Part shown: positions 8,568 through 17,582 of the stretch, one piece after another
Numbering within the stretch: position 1 is the stretch's first letter
Layout: each line of letters begins with the position of its first letter
Assembly: GCF_001029445.1 (NCBI RefSeq)
Contig: NZ_LDOT01000005.1
Span: forward strand, 62,001-126,000
Length of the DNA: 64,000 nucleotides
Reading direction: 5' to 3'
DNA from: Photobacterium aquae
GTDB taxonomy: Bacteria > Pseudomonadota > Gammaproteobacteria > Enterobacterales > Vibrionaceae
Program-made: the position numbers and the translations under genes
The notes under the pieces: generated by a model
Database searches by the model: none
Told to the model about the DNA's origin: nothing
Seen by the model: only the letters and a program-made list of their open reading frames with translations

Positions 8568-11018
8568 TCAAGCTGTTTCTGGCTCGTCTTCCTGACGCTC
8601 TTCGCGGTTCATTACCGCTTGGATGGTCAGCTTCACCTCTGGTGAGACTTGGGCCGCGAGCTGCTCGGCCAGGATCTGGACCGGCTTGGATACCGCGTGG
8701 CAGTCCTCGTTGAGGTAGCCTTCCTCGCGCAGGGTCTTGACCAGAATGGCGAAGACGCCCTTGTCGAAGAACTCCGGCGCGTTGATGCCGTGCAGGCGGC
8801 TCAGGCGCTGGGCCATCATCTGGCTCTGCTGCTCGAGGTCGCTCTTCATCAGCTGCGGCTCGGAGTTGAGCAGGGTCAGGGCGATGGCATAGCGCTGCAA
8901 CGTCTCGGAAATGGTGCGTGCCAAGAGGTGCAGCGGGCCAATCCGGGAGTTGTTGAGGCTGATGATATCGCCGTCGCGCAGGATCAGGCGCTGGCGAACC
9001 AGCTCGTTGATCTGGGCATCGACTACCGCAGCCAGCTCATTATCGCTGTAGCGCAAGAACAACTCGGCCTTGAGGAACGGGTACAGGCGGGCGACTTGGG
9101 CTTGAATTTCACTGATATCGAGCTGCTGGTGGTGGATAACGATATTGGCAATCAGCGACGGCAGCGCAAACAAGTGGATAATGTTGTTGCGGTAGTAGGT
9201 CATCAGGATCGCCTGCTCGCGGTTGAGCGAGACCATTTCCCCGAGGCTGTCGCGCTCGACCAGGAACTTGTCCATCTCGAGGGCATGCTCGACCATTTCC
9301 TTGGCGTTGTTGTCCGGAATGGTGAACTGCTGCGAGTACGGTACGTTGCGCAGCAGCTGCAGGTAGCACTCGAGTTGCTGTTCGAGATCCTCACGGCTCA
9401 GGGCACGCTGGCGCGAGGCAAGCAGCGCCATACCGCACAGGGTCAGGGCATTGGTTGCCGCCGCATCGTTGATGTGGGTCATCATCTTGTTGGCCAAGCC
9501 GTTCACAACCGGGTTTAGCCATTCAGGGCGTTGTGGTTCGATCGGGTCGATGTCCTTGTGCCACTCTGGCGCGTTTTCGTTGAGGTACTGGTTCAGCGAG
9601 ATTGGCTCACCGAAGTTGACGTAGCCTTGGCCCAGGTTGCGGAGTTTGCGCAGGGTTCGCAGCACTTGGCCGACGTTTTCTTTTTCCTTGCGCTTGCCGC
9701 GTAGCTCCTTGGCGTAGGTTGCCACTTCCATGACGTGCTCGTAGCCGATGTAGACAGGCACCAGGGTGACAGGTCGGTTGAGCCCGCGCAGCATCGCCTG
9801 GATAGTCATCGACAGCATGCCGGTTTTGGCCGGTAGCAGTCGGCCGGTTCGGGAGCGGCCGCCTTCGCTGAAGTACTCGACCGAATAGCCCTTGGCAAAC
9901 AGCTCGGCAAGGTACTCGCGAAATACCGTCGAGTAGAGGCGGTTGCCCTTGAAGCTACGGCGAATGAAGAACGCGCCGCCCCGGCGGAAAATCGGCCCGG
10001 CCGGGAAGAAGTTGAGGTTGATGCCGGCAGCGATGTGCGGCGGAACCAATCCTTCCCGGTACAGCACGTAGGACAGTAGCAAGTAGTCCATGTGGCTGCG
10101 GTGGCAGGGAACATAGACGATTTCGTGGCCGTCTTGGGCTAGGCGACGTACCTGCTTGGCGTTGTTGATGTTCAGGCCCTGATAGAGCTTGTTCCACAAC
10201 CAGCCGAGGAAGCGCTCGCCCCGCTTGATCAGCGAGTAGGAGAAATCGGCGGCGATCTCTTCCATCATGTCGACGGCTTCCTTGCGGACCTTCTCGATCG
10301 GCACATCACGGCTGGCGGCTTCTTCGGCCACAACTTTCTCGATGGCCTTGGAGGCCAGCAGGCGCTTGAACAGGGCTTGGCGGTCAGGCAGCTTCGGCCC
10401 AGACGCAGCAAGCTGCTGGCGCGAGAAGTGAATACGGGCAACCCGTGCCAGCTTGTTGGCGATCGAGTCGTCGGTACCGTGGTGGTCGGCCATGTAGCGC
10501 AGCGAAACCGCCGGGCTCAGGCGTACCATGCAATCGCGGCCGTGGGCCACGATGGTGATGAACTTCTCCGGCCCGTTGAGCGGACGCAGGATCGGGCGGT
10601 GGTTGTCTTCCTTGCCCGGCTGGCGCCCCCACAGGATCGATGCCGGAACGACCTGGATATCGAGCTCGCCGTCTTGCTTATGCTGCTCGAGCAGGGCGGT
10701 GAATAGCTCGATGGACTCTTGCGGCAACTCGCCTTTTTCGGCGAACAGGCGCGGACCGTCGGAGATATACACGTAGCGGACGAATGACTGGCCGTTGATC
10801 TCCAACGGTGACAGCGGGTCGGGCAACCCCAGCATCGCGGTGCTCTTGCGCAGGGTCATTAAATCGGTATTGGAGCGGAACGGCAGGATATAAACAATCG
10901 GGCGTTCCGGGTCCAGTTCCAGATCCGCAATCGGATTGGACGGAATTGAATGGGTTTTAACCAGCAGAGAAAGCGGCAAATCCAGTAACTTTTGATAGAT
11001 CTTCTGCCAACTTGACAT
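8568..11018 (-). CDS. plsB: Glycerol-3-phosphate 1-O-acyltransferase PlsB
   Basis: Inner-membrane enzyme that acylates position 1 of sn-glycerol-3-phosphate, committing it to phospholipid synthesis. The acyltransferase motif HRSHMD is at residues 306-311 with the chosen start, the same position as in E. coli. [22 protein letters not shown], of which GPIFRR is the core, and [15 protein letters not shown] are motifs II and III. The 816-residue form starts at MSSWQK, as related proteins do; an ATG 20 codons earlier (11078) gives 836 residues. It competes with GlpD for the same substrate. It is divergent from lexA. Confidence 0.96.
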   Translation of the reverse strand: MSSWQKIYQKLLDLPLSLLVKTHSIPSNPIADLELDPERPIVYILPFRSNTDLMTLRKSTAMLGLPDPLSPLEINGQSFVRYVYISDGPRLFAEKGELPQESIELFTALLEQHKQDGELDIQVVPASILWGRQPGKEDNHRPILRPLNGPEKFITIVAHGRDCMVRLSPAVSLRYMADHHGTDDSIANKLARVARIHFSRQQLAASGPKLPDRQALFKRLLASKAIEKVVAEEAASRDVPIEKVRKEAVDMMEEIAADFSYSLIKRGERFLGWLWNKLYQGLNINNAKQVRRLAQDGHEIVYVPCHRSHMDYLLLSYVLYREGLVPPHIAAGINLNFFPAGPIFRRGGAFFIRRSFKGNRLYSTVFREYLAELFAKGYSVEYFSEGGRSRTGRLLPAKTGMLSMTIQAMLRGLNRPVTLVPVYIGYEHVMEVATYAKELRGKRKEKENVGQVLRTLRKLRNLGQGYVNFGEPISLNQYLNENAPEWHKDIDPIEPQRPEWLNPVVNGLANKMMTHINDAAATNALTLCGMALLASRQRALSREDLEQQLECYLQLLRNVPYSQQFTIPDNNAKEMVEHALEMDKFLVERDSLGEMVSLNREQAILMTYYRNNIIHLFALPSLIANIVIHHQQLDISEIQAQVARLYPFLKAELFLRYSDNELAAVVDAQINELVRQRLILRDGDIISLNNSRIGPLHLLARTISETLQRYAIALTLLNSEPQLMKSDLEQQSQMMAQRLSRLHGINAPEFFDKGVFAILVKTLREEGYLNEDCHAVSKPVQILAEQLAAQVSPEVKLTIQAVMNREERQEDEPETA

Positions 11019-11167
11019 ATCTTTTACTAGCCTCGAATTCTTAATGCGCGGCAAGGATAGCAGAAAACCCCCTGCCATTAGCAGCGAATTAGCACATACT
11101 TGCAGTTACATGACATTTTTATTGTGTTTTTGCTGCATTTCCTGAATGTTACGGCTTGCTCGGCGCC

Positions 11168-11213
11168 GAGTGGCGATCAAAGTGTAGGTCAGAGCCTACA
11201 TCAGAGTGGCGAT
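11168..11213. promoter_or_regulatory. Repeat pair and palindrome in the plsB-lexA spacer
   Basis: Direct repeats GAGTGGCGAT at 11168-11177 and 11204-11213 flank an inverted repeat TGTAGG (11183-11188) / CCTACA (11195-11200). The symmetry suggests a regulator site, possibly for plsB. I cannot name the protein. Confidence 0.4.
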
Positions 11214-11261
11214 TTAGCGGCAAAATTGTTGTTTTCCTAGGCAATAGCCTTTTCAACCGCG

Positions 11262-11303
11262 TTGACACTGGATATACTCACAGTAGACTGTATAAAAAGA
11301 CAG
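11262..11303 (+). promoter_or_regulatory. lexA promoter with two LexA (SOS) boxes
   Basis: A -35 TTGACA at 11262-11267 and a -10-like TAGACT at 11284-11289 (16-bp spacing). SOS box 1 is CTGG-N8-ACAG at 11268-11283 and SOS box 2 is CTGT-N8-ACAG at 11288-11303. They cover the promoter and repeat the double-operator layout of E. coli lexA, implying autorepression. Confidence 0.92.
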
Positions 11304-11311
11304 GGTAAGTG

Positions 11312-11929
11312 ATGAAGCCGTTAACGCCGCGCCAACAAGAAGTCTTTGAATTGATCAAAGCAAAAATTGACGATACTGGAATGCCGCCAACACGCGCTGA
11401 AATAGCCCGTGAACTCGGCTTCCGATCTGCCAATGCCGCCGAGGAGCACCTCAAGGCGCTCGCTCGTAAAGAAGTGATTGAAATTATACCGGGAGCCTCT
11501 CGCGGTATCCGTCTTATTCAGACTGCAGAACCCGAAGTGAGTGGCTTGCCGCTGATCGGACAGGTTGCTGCCGGAGAGCCGATTCTGGCTCAGGAGCACG
11601 TCGAGACCCATTACGATGTTGATCCGTCCTTGTTCAAGCCGCGTGCTGATTTCCTGCTGCGGGTGAACGGGATGAGCATGAAAGACATCGGTATCATGGA
11701 TGGCGACCTGCTGGCGGTCCACAAGACGCAGGATGTTCGTAACGGGCAGGTTGTCGTGGCCCGAGTCGATGAGGACGTAACCGTTAAGCGACTCGAGCGC
11801 AAGGGCTCGCAGGTTCTGCTTCATGCTGAAAACGAAGAGTTCGAGCCGATCCTCGTGGATTTGAACTGCCAGCACCTGACCATCGAAGGTTTGGCTGTTG
11901 GGGTTATCCGCAGTAGCGACTGGATGTAA
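11312..11929 (+). CDS. lexA: SOS regulator LexA
   Basis: Repressor of the SOS DNA-damage regulon, inactivated by RecA-stimulated self-cleavage. Of the 205 residues, the first ~70 form the winged helix domain ([20 protein letters not shown]). The cleavage site Ala87-Gly88 is in QVAAGEP, the catalytic Ser122 in NGMSMKD and Lys159 in TVKRLER. ATG at 11312 directly follows a GTG that could open the frame one codon earlier. The neighbouring plsB is conserved with E. coli, but dinF, which directly follows lexA there, lies 9 kb away here. Confidence 0.98.
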   Translation: MKPLTPRQQEVFELIKAKIDDTGMPPTRAEIARELGFRSANAAEEHLKALARKEVIEIIPGASRGIRLIQTAEPEVSGLPLIGQVAAGEPILAQEHVETHYDVDPSLFKPRADFLLRVNGMSMKDIGIMDGDLLAVHKTQDVRNGQVVVARVDEDVTVKRLERKGSQVLLHAENEEFEPILVDLNCQHLTIEGLAVGVIRSSDWM

Positions 11930-11961
11930 ACCGGAATTATTTTCCGTCAAGGTTTGCAACT

Positions 11962-11983
11962 GCTAATGAGAGTTATTATCATC
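11962..11983. promoter_or_regulatory. Fur-box-like site upstream of the PPM methyltransferase
   Basis: On the minus strand the site reads GATAATAACTCTCATTAGC, matching 13 of 19 bases of the classical Fur consensus. It ends about 15 bases before the Shine-Dalgarno sequence of the next gene. Binding by the iron repressor is inferred, not shown. Confidence 0.5.
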
Positions 11984-12008
11984 TCCTTGTAGGTTTCTGG
12001 AGGTGATA

Positions 12009-12809
12009 ATGACTGGCCCATCCCGCTTTGATATTCCGTCCGAGCTGCTTCAGCCGCTTTGGCTTCGTAGCCGAGAAAGCTTGGCTGATGATCGCCTGCT
12101 TTATGATCCCGTCGCTGCTGTCGCCTGCAGCCAATGTACCCTGATCCCCGAATGCCTGCGCGGTAATGTGACCGAGCAACAGTTGCTGCATGCCAGCTTG
12201 ACCCTGCAAGGGGATCGCCGGGTGCAGGATTTTCTGCGCCGTCATCCCAACGGGGTGATCCTCAATCTGGGTGGGGGGCTAGATACCCGTTTCTATCGCA
12301 TTGATAATGGCCGTTGCCGCTGGTTCGATATCGACGTTACCGAGCATCTGTTGTGGCGCCAGCGCTTGTTTCACCGCAGCGAACGCTATCGGATGCTGCC
12401 AGGCTCGCTAGAGGAGCTTGATTGGCTCCAGTTGCTGCCGGCCATGTCCGGCTCGCCGGTGATGCTGGTGTGCGATCAGGCGATGCTGGCTTATTCCGCC
12501 CCGGTGATTTCCGGCTTCCTCCAGTCGGCGGCCTGTCATTTTGGCCGACTTGAAATGTGTTTGGTGTTAGCTGGTGACTGGTGCGCCAGCCCGCTGGCTG
12601 ATCGGCTGGGTGTCAGGGGCCATTACGGCCATGCCCTGCGGGATCCTCAGCAGCAGCTGCTGGCATGGCTGCCTTGGGCTGAGCCTGTCGGGCGGTTCAG
12701 TCCGTTTGACACCGGCTGCCGTCGCTGGCGGTTGTGGCAGCGTTGCCTTTCCCGTTTCCCCGGGGTGAAATATCGCCTTCTCCCGGTCCTCTTGCATATT
12801 CGGCTGTGA
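12009..12809 (+). CDS. PPM-family (LCM-type) SAM-dependent methyltransferase
   Basis: Cytoplasmic protein of 266 residues resembling leucine carboxyl methyltransferase/PPM O-methyltransferases such as those of polyketide pathways. The SAM-binding motif GVILNLGGGLDTRFYRID (residues 82-99) is followed by an acidic FDID at 107-110. The LYDPVAA segment near residue 31 is also typical of the family. The substrate is unknown; the lack of biosynthetic neighbours argues against assigning a pathway. GGAGG lies five bases before the ATG at 12009. The Fur-box-like site upstream suggests iron control. It is preceded by lexA and followed by a 270-bp gap before coxB. Confidence 0.8.
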   Translation: MTGPSRFDIPSELLQPLWLRSRESLADDRLLYDPVAAVACSQCTLIPECLRGNVTEQQLLHASLTLQGDRRVQDFLRRHPNGVILNLGGGLDTRFYRIDNGRCRWFDIDVTEHLLWRQRLFHRSERYRMLPGSLEELDWLQLLPAMSGSPVMLVCDQAMLAYSAPVISGFLQSAACHFGRLEMCLVLAGDWCASPLADRLGVRGHYGHALRDPQQQLLAWLPWAEPVGRFSPFDTGCRRWRLWQRCLSRFPGVKYRLLPVLLHIRL

Positions 12810-13081
12810 ATTCGCAGCCCCCTCCATTTCCCCGCTACCTTCCTTGTCGATAGTCTTGGTGATCTCCTGTGTCATCGGAATGAAAAGGCAAGTTTTTTGC
12901 TGCAATTTTATTGCGCTTTGTCGCATTTCTGTCCTAAGTTGAATGTAAATAAACTGTTAATGGCACGGTTGGCGGAACTGATTGCTGCTTTGGATGTGTC
13001 AGTATTTTTCTGCTGATCTGAACCATTTCCGCAACGGATCGGTAGTTATATATAGGAAAAGGATGAGGAGGGAACCGGGAG

Positions 13082-14218
13082 ATGATCCGCTTTCTGCTGT
13101 GTTGTCTGGTAGCCATGCCGGCTCTGGCCGATACCCAGTCCATGCCGCTCAATATGACCCAAGGGGTCACGGCGGTGAGCCAGCAGGTTTACGACCTGCA
13201 CATGACGATATTTTATATCTGCGTGGCGATCGGGGTGGTGGTTTTCGGCGTGATGTTCTGGGCCATCATCCACCATCGTAAGTCTAAGGGGGCAGTGGCT
13301 GCTTCCTTCCACGAAAGTACCAAGGTGGAAATTGTCTGGACCTTGATCCCGTTCGTCATCCTGATCCTGATGGCGATTCCGGCCACCAAAACGCTGCTGG
13401 CGATGGAGGATACCTCCAAGCCTGACATGACGGTACAGGTCACGGGTTCGCAATGGAAATGGCACTATCGTTACTTCGACGAAGAGGTCGAATTCTACTC
13501 CCTCCTTGCTACCACCTCGGCGCAAATCGCCAACGAGCGCGACAAGCGCGACAACTACTTGCTGGAAGTCGACCGCCCGCTGGTGCTGCCTGTCGGTAAG
13601 AAAGTGCGTTTTTTGATCACTTCGCAGGATGTTATCCATTCCTGGTGGGTGCCCGATTTTGCGGTGAAGAAGGACGCCAACCCCGGCTTTATCAATGAGG
13701 CGTGGACCCGGATTGACGAGCCCGGTATCTACCGTGGCCAGTGTGCTGAGTTGTGCGGGAAAGACCACGGATTTATGCCGATTGTGGTGATTGCCAAGTC
13801 CCAGACGGACTACGACCAGTGGCTACAGGCCACCCGGACGGCCCAGCGCGAGGCGCGAGAGGAAGAGCAGCGCCTGCTTGATATGCAGATGGGGATGGAC
13901 GAGCTAATGGCGCTTGGCGAAAAGGTTTATACCACACGCTGTGCTATGTGCCATCAGGCCAACGGACAGGGTCTGCCCGGGGCCTTCCCGGCATTGGCCG
14001 GCCAAGGGGTGTCGGTGGATCCTGCGGCGCGGCTGGAGCACATCAGCGTTGTCGTTCACGGTCAGGCCGGGACGGCAATGCAGGCGTTCGGGCCGCAGCT
14101 GAGTCTCAAGGAGTTGGCGGCGGTGATCACCTATGAGCGCAATGCATGGGGCAACAATACCGGCGATGCTGTGCAGGCAGCCGAGATCCAGGCGGTGATG
14201 AATGGCGAAGAGCTATAG
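13082..14218 (+). CDS. coxB: Cytochrome c oxidase subunit II with fused cytochrome c domain
   Basis: Subunit II of an aa3/caa3-type heme-copper oxidase. A signal peptide (1-16) precedes two membrane helices (about 42-64 and 84-105). The CuA site is complete: His186, Cys221, Cys225, His229 and Met232 in GQCAELCGKDHGFM. A C-terminal cytochrome c domain carries CAMCH (287-291) with Met333 as the probable axial ligand. Electrons pass from soluble or membrane cytochrome c through heme c and CuA to subunit I. First gene of the oxidase operon. The upstream 270 bases show no promoter I can assign firmly. Confidence 0.96.
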   Translation: MIRFLLCCLVAMPALADTQSMPLNMTQGVTAVSQQVYDLHMTIFYICVAIGVVVFGVMFWAIIHHRKSKGAVAASFHESTKVEIVWTLIPFVILILMAIPATKTLLAMEDTSKPDMTVQVTGSQWKWHYRYFDEEVEFYSLLATTSAQIANERDKRDNYLLEVDRPLVLPVGKKVRFLITSQDVIHSWWVPDFAVKKDANPGFINEAWTRIDEPGIYRGQCAELCGKDHGFMPIVVIAKSQTDYDQWLQATRTAQREAREEEQRLLDMQMGMDELMALGEKVYTTRCAMCHQANGQGLPGAFPALAGQGVSVDPAARLEHISVVVHGQAGTAMQAFGPQLSLKELAAVITYERNAWGNNTGDAVQAAEIQAVMNGEEL

Positions 14219-14230
14219 GGGAGAATAGCG

Positions 14231-15838
14231 ATGACGGATATGTTGCGCGAGCAGACGGTTGACGAGGCGGGCACGGAGCAAGAGCATCATCATGCCCATC
14301 ACCCGAGTGGATTGCGGCGCTGGCTGCTGACCACTAATCACAAGGATATCGGCTCCCTCTACTTGATGTTCAGCTTCGCGATGTTCTTGATTGGCGGGGC
14401 GATGGCGATGGTGATCCGTGCCGAGCTGTTCCAGCCCGGCTTGCAGCTGGTCGAGCCGAACTTTTTCAATCAGATGACGACGGTCCACGGTCTGATCATG
14501 GTCTTCGGCGCGGTGATGCCGGCCTTTACCGGGTTGGCCAACTGGATGGTGCCGCTGATGATCGGTGCGCCGGATATGGCACTGCCGCGGATGAACAACT
14601 GGAGTTTCTGGATCCTGCCGTTTGCTTTCTCGATGCTGCTGATGTCGCTGTTCATGGAGGGTGGCGGCCCCAATTTCGGCTGGACCTTCTATGCACCGCT
14701 CTCGACCACCTACAGCCCGGAGAGTACCGGCCTGTTCGTGTTTGCCATCCATATCATGGGGATTAGCTCGATAATGGGGGCGATCAACGTGATTGTGACC
14801 ATCGTCAATATGCGGGCGCCGGGGATGACCTACATGAAGATGCCGCTGTTCGTCTGGACCTGGCTGATCACCGCCTTCCTGCTGATCGCGGTGATGCCGG
14901 TGCTGGCCGGCGCGGTCACCATGGTGCTGACGGACAAGTATTTCGGTACCAGTTTCTTCGACGCAGCCGGGGGCGGGGATCCGGTGATGTTCCAGCATAT
15001 CTTCTGGTTCTTCGGCCATCCCGAGGTCTACATCATGATTTTGCCGAGCTTCGGTATTATTTCGGCAATTATCCCCGCGTTTTCTCGCAAGAAGCTCTTC
15101 GGTTACAGCTCGATGGTGTACGCCACTGCCTCGATCGCCGGCTTGAGCTTTCTGGTTTGGGCCCACCATATGTTCACCACCGGGATGCCGGTGGCGGCCG
15201 AGCTCTTCTTCATGTACTGCACCATGCTGATCTCGGTGCCGACTGGGGTTAAGGTGTTCAACTGGGTGGCGACCATGTGGCGCGGATCGCTGACCTTCGA
15301 GGTGCCGATGCTGTTTGCCATCGCCTTCATCGTCCTGTTCACCATCGGCGGCTTCTCGGGGCTGATGCTGGCGATCACGCCGGCCGATTTCCAGTACCAC
15401 GACACCTATTTCGTGGTGGCCCACTTCCATTATGTGCTGGTTTCAGGCGCCATCTTCTCGATTATGGCCGCGGCCTATTACTGGCTGCCGAAATGGACCG
15501 GCCATATGTTCGATGAAAAGCTGGCGAAGTGGCATTTCTGGTGCTCGCTGATCTCGGTCAACATCCTTTTCTTCCCTATGCACTTCCTCGGTCTGGCCGG
15601 GATGCCGCGTCGGATCCCCGACTATGCGCTGCAGTTTGCCGATATCAATGCGGTGGTCAGCATCGGCGGGTTCCTGTTCGGCCTGTCCCAGCTGATATTC
15701 CTCGCGGTGGTGGTCAAGTGCGTCCGTGGCGGTGAGAAGGCCGCGGCCAAGCCGTGGGACGGTGCCGAGGGGCTGGAGTGGAGCGTGCCGTCACCGGCGC
15801 CGCACCATACGTTCTCGACACCACCCAAAGTCGACTAG
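14231..15838 (+). CDS. coxA: Cytochrome c oxidase subunit I
   Basis: Catalytic subunit (535 residues, twelve membrane helices) holding heme a and the heme a3-CuB site where oxygen is reduced and protons are pumped. The conserved blocks are present: TTVHGLIMVFGAVMPAF with a heme a ligand, GHPEVYIMILPSFG with the His-Tyr CuB cross-link region, the HH pair in VWAHHMFTTGM, and VVAHFHYVL with the other heme ligands. It starts 12 bp after coxB. A His-rich N-terminus (HHHAHHPS) is notable but lies in the cytoplasmic tail. Confidence 0.97.
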   Translation: MTDMLREQTVDEAGTEQEHHHAHHPSGLRRWLLTTNHKDIGSLYLMFSFAMFLIGGAMAMVIRAELFQPGLQLVEPNFFNQMTTVHGLIMVFGAVMPAFTGLANWMVPLMIGAPDMALPRMNNWSFWILPFAFSMLLMSLFMEGGGPNFGWTFYAPLSTTYSPESTGLFVFAIHIMGISSIMGAINVIVTIVNMRAPGMTYMKMPLFVWTWLITAFLLIAVMPVLAGAVTMVLTDKYFGTSFFDAAGGGDPVMFQHIFWFFGHPEVYIMILPSFGIISAIIPAFSRKKLFGYSSMVYATASIAGLSFLVWAHHMFTTGMPVAAELFFMYCTMLISVPTGVKVFNWVATMWRGSLTFEVPMLFAIAFIVLFTIGGFSGLMLAITPADFQYHDTYFVVAHFHYVLVSGAIFSIMAAAYYWLPKWTGHMFDEKLAKWHFWCSLISVNILFFPMHFLGLAGMPRRIPDYALQFADINAVVSIGGFLFGLSQLIFLAVVVKCVRGGEKAAAKPWDGAEGLEWSVPSPAPHHTFSTPPKVD

Positions 15839-15846
15839 GAGGCGAT

Positions 15847-16401
15847 ATGGCCGATCAGACCCCCAAATCTCCCGCTGGCCGCCGGACCTTCTGGTCTCTG
15901 GTTCTGGCATCGGTTGCCATGTTCGGTTTTGCCTTTGCTTTGGTCCCGCTCTACGACGTGTTTTGTGACATCACGGGGATCAACGGCAAGACGGCGGATA
16001 CCGAGGCGGCCGCCAGTGAGCGTGTCGATCGTAGCCGGGCGATCACGGTGGAGTTCGTCGCCTATATCAACCCCGGGGTGTCATGGGAGTTCGAGCCTGA
16101 GGTGACCACGCTGGTGGTCCATCCGGGGCAGACCCATACGATTAACTACCGGGCTCGCAATCTGTCGCAGGCCAGCAGCGTTGGGCAGGCTGTTCCGTCG
16201 GTCAGTCCGGGGCTCGGAGCCCAGTATTTCAACAAGATCGAATGCTTCTGCTTTAACCACCAACCGCTTGAGGGCGGCGAGAGCGCCTCGCTGCCACTGA
16301 TTTTTTACGTCGACCCTGAACTGCCGTCCGATATCACGACCCTGACGCTGGCTTACACCCTGTACAGCGCCAAGGCGGATCCCGCGGTAAAAACCCAATG
16401 A
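15847..16401 (+). CDS. ctaG: Cytochrome c oxidase assembly protein Cox11/CtaG
   Basis: Copper chaperone that delivers CuB to subunit I. The 184-residue protein has one N-terminal membrane anchor (about residues 14-36, ending LVPLYDVFCDITG) and a periplasmic beta domain. The copper-binding CFCFNHQPL motif is seen near residue 140. The ATG at 15847 is preceded by AGGAGG; a longer in-frame opening at 15754 would overlap coxA and encodes non-conserved sequence. Eight bases separate it from coxA. Confidence 0.95.
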   Translation: MADQTPKSPAGRRTFWSLVLASVAMFGFAFALVPLYDVFCDITGINGKTADTEAAASERVDRSRAITVEFVAYINPGVSWEFEPEVTTLVVHPGQTHTINYRARNLSQASSVGQAVPSVSPGLGAQYFNKIECFCFNHQPLEGGESASLPLIFYVDPELPSDITTLTLAYTLYSAKADPAVKTQ

Positions 16402-16410
16402 GGCTGAATC

Positions 16411-17325
16411 ATGGCAAATCCTTATACCGAGCATGACCAGACCCTTCCTCCCGAGCAGCATCCGGCCCCCGAGCCCTACTACGTGCCCGAGGCGAGTGCC
16501 TGGCCGATAGTGGGAGCGGTGGCGCTGTTCCTGATCGCGATGGGGGCGGGGGCAACCGTGGGCAATTTGTTTGGCGGGCAGGGCCCCTGGCTGCTGCTCG
16601 GCGGGGTCGGCCTGTTGCTGATTATGCTGGCGGGGTGGTTCCGTGACGTCATCCATGAGTCGATGGGGGGGCTGTACAGCCAGCAGATGGATCGCTCTTT
16701 CCGCCAGGGGATGAGTTGGTTCATTTTCTCCGAGGTCATGTTTTTCGCCGCCTTTTTCGGGGCGCTGTTCTATGTCCGGATGATCGCCGTGCCTTGGTTG
16801 GGCGGTGCCGGTAACAATGAGATGACCCAGGCCGTGTTGTGGCCGGAATTTATTGCCCACTGGCCCTTGGTCAAAACCCCAGCCGGTGGTGAAACGCAAG
16901 CGATGGGCCCGCTGGGGCTGCCGTTGTATAACACCCTGATCCTGCTGACGTCCTCGGTCACCATCCATATTGCCCATACCGCGCTGGAGCAAGGCAACCG
17001 GCCCCGGCTGACGCTGTTCCTGCTCCTGACTGTGCTGCTCGGCAGCCTGTTTGTCTACCTGCAGGGGGTGGAGTATATCCATGCTTACCGGGACATGGGT
17101 TTGACGCTGGATGCGGGGACGTACGGCAATACCTTCTTCATGCTGACGGGGTTCCACGGCCTTCATGTGACCTTGGGGACAGTGATTTTGTTTATTATCT
17201 GGCTGCGGGTTTTGCGCGGACACTTCACCCCTGAGAAGCATTTCGCCTTTCAGGCCGGGGCGTGGTACTGGCACTTTGTTGACGTGGTGTGGCTCGGCCT
17301 GTTTGTGTTTGTCTATATCCTGTGA
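16411..17325 (+). CDS. coxC: Cytochrome c oxidase subunit III
   Basis: Seven-helix subunit III of the aa3 oxidase, 304 residues. Family features include the GMSWFIFSEVMFFAAFFGALFY helix (FIFSEVMFF core), the GFHGLHVTLGT motif and the C-terminal AWYWHFVDVVWLGLF segment (WYWHFVDVVW core). It stabilises subunit I and supports sustained proton pumping. It starts nine bases after ctaG and ends five bases before the end of the opposite-strand DUF2909 gene. Confidence 0.96.
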   Translation: MANPYTEHDQTLPPEQHPAPEPYYVPEASAWPIVGAVALFLIAMGAGATVGNLFGGQGPWLLLGGVGLLLIMLAGWFRDVIHESMGGLYSQQMDRSFRQGMSWFIFSEVMFFAAFFGALFYVRMIAVPWLGGAGNNEMTQAVLWPEFIAHWPLVKTPAGGETQAMGPLGLPLYNTLILLTSSVTIHIAHTALEQGNRPRLTLFLLLTVLLGSLFVYLQGVEYIHAYRDMGLTLDAGTYGNTFFMLTGFHGLHVTLGTVILFIIWLRVLRGHFTPEKHFAFQAGAWYWHFVDVVWLGLFVFVYIL

Positions 17326-17330
17326 GGAGC

Positions 17331-17564
17331 TCAGTATGGGCGTGGGTTCGGGGTGATATAACCGCTGGCCAGCGCCAATAGCAGCAGGGCAAAAAGGACA
17401 ACGGAAATGGCAATCCGCCAGCCGAGATAGCGCGACATCCTCGGTGTTTTGGGGGCAGCCTTGCTGCCGGAGTCGCTTCCGCTCTTGAGCATCATCGGCA
17501 AGGCGCGGAACAGATTGAGGATGATAAAAGCAAGCAGGATCACAAGCAGGGCTTTTAGCAGCAT
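17331..17564 (-). CDS. DUF2909 twin-transmembrane protein
   Basis: Small protein of 77 residues with two hydrophobic segments (about 2-22 and 50-70) separated by a Ser/Lys-rich loop; it matches the DUF2909 'twin transmembrane' family found in cytochrome c oxidase clusters. No biochemical role is established. It lies antisense inside the cox operon, between coxC and the SURF1 gene, its start only 18 bp from the SURF1 start. Transcription of the operon therefore probably reads through it on the opposite strand. Confidence 0.85.
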   Translation of the reverse strand: MLLKALLVILLAFIILNLFRALPMMLKSGSDSGSKAAPKTPRMSRYLGWRIAISVVLFALLLLALASGYITPNPRPY

Positions 17565-17582
17565 AGTTCGACTCCGGAGGGG

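Noticed and set aside
8649..9518. Long open frame on the plus strand (289 codons) opposite plsB
   Set aside because: It is a mirror of the GC-rich plsB codons. It has no recognisable domain, while plsB is unambiguous.
14213..15430. Long minus-strand frame (405 codons) opposite coxA, rich in His, Gln and Arg
   Set aside because: Composition is that of an antisense shadow of hydrophobic membrane-protein codons; no start signal or motif.
16081..17274. Minus-strand frame of 397 codons opposite cox11 and coxC
   Set aside because: Again a His/Gln/Pro-rich shadow of membrane-protein genes.
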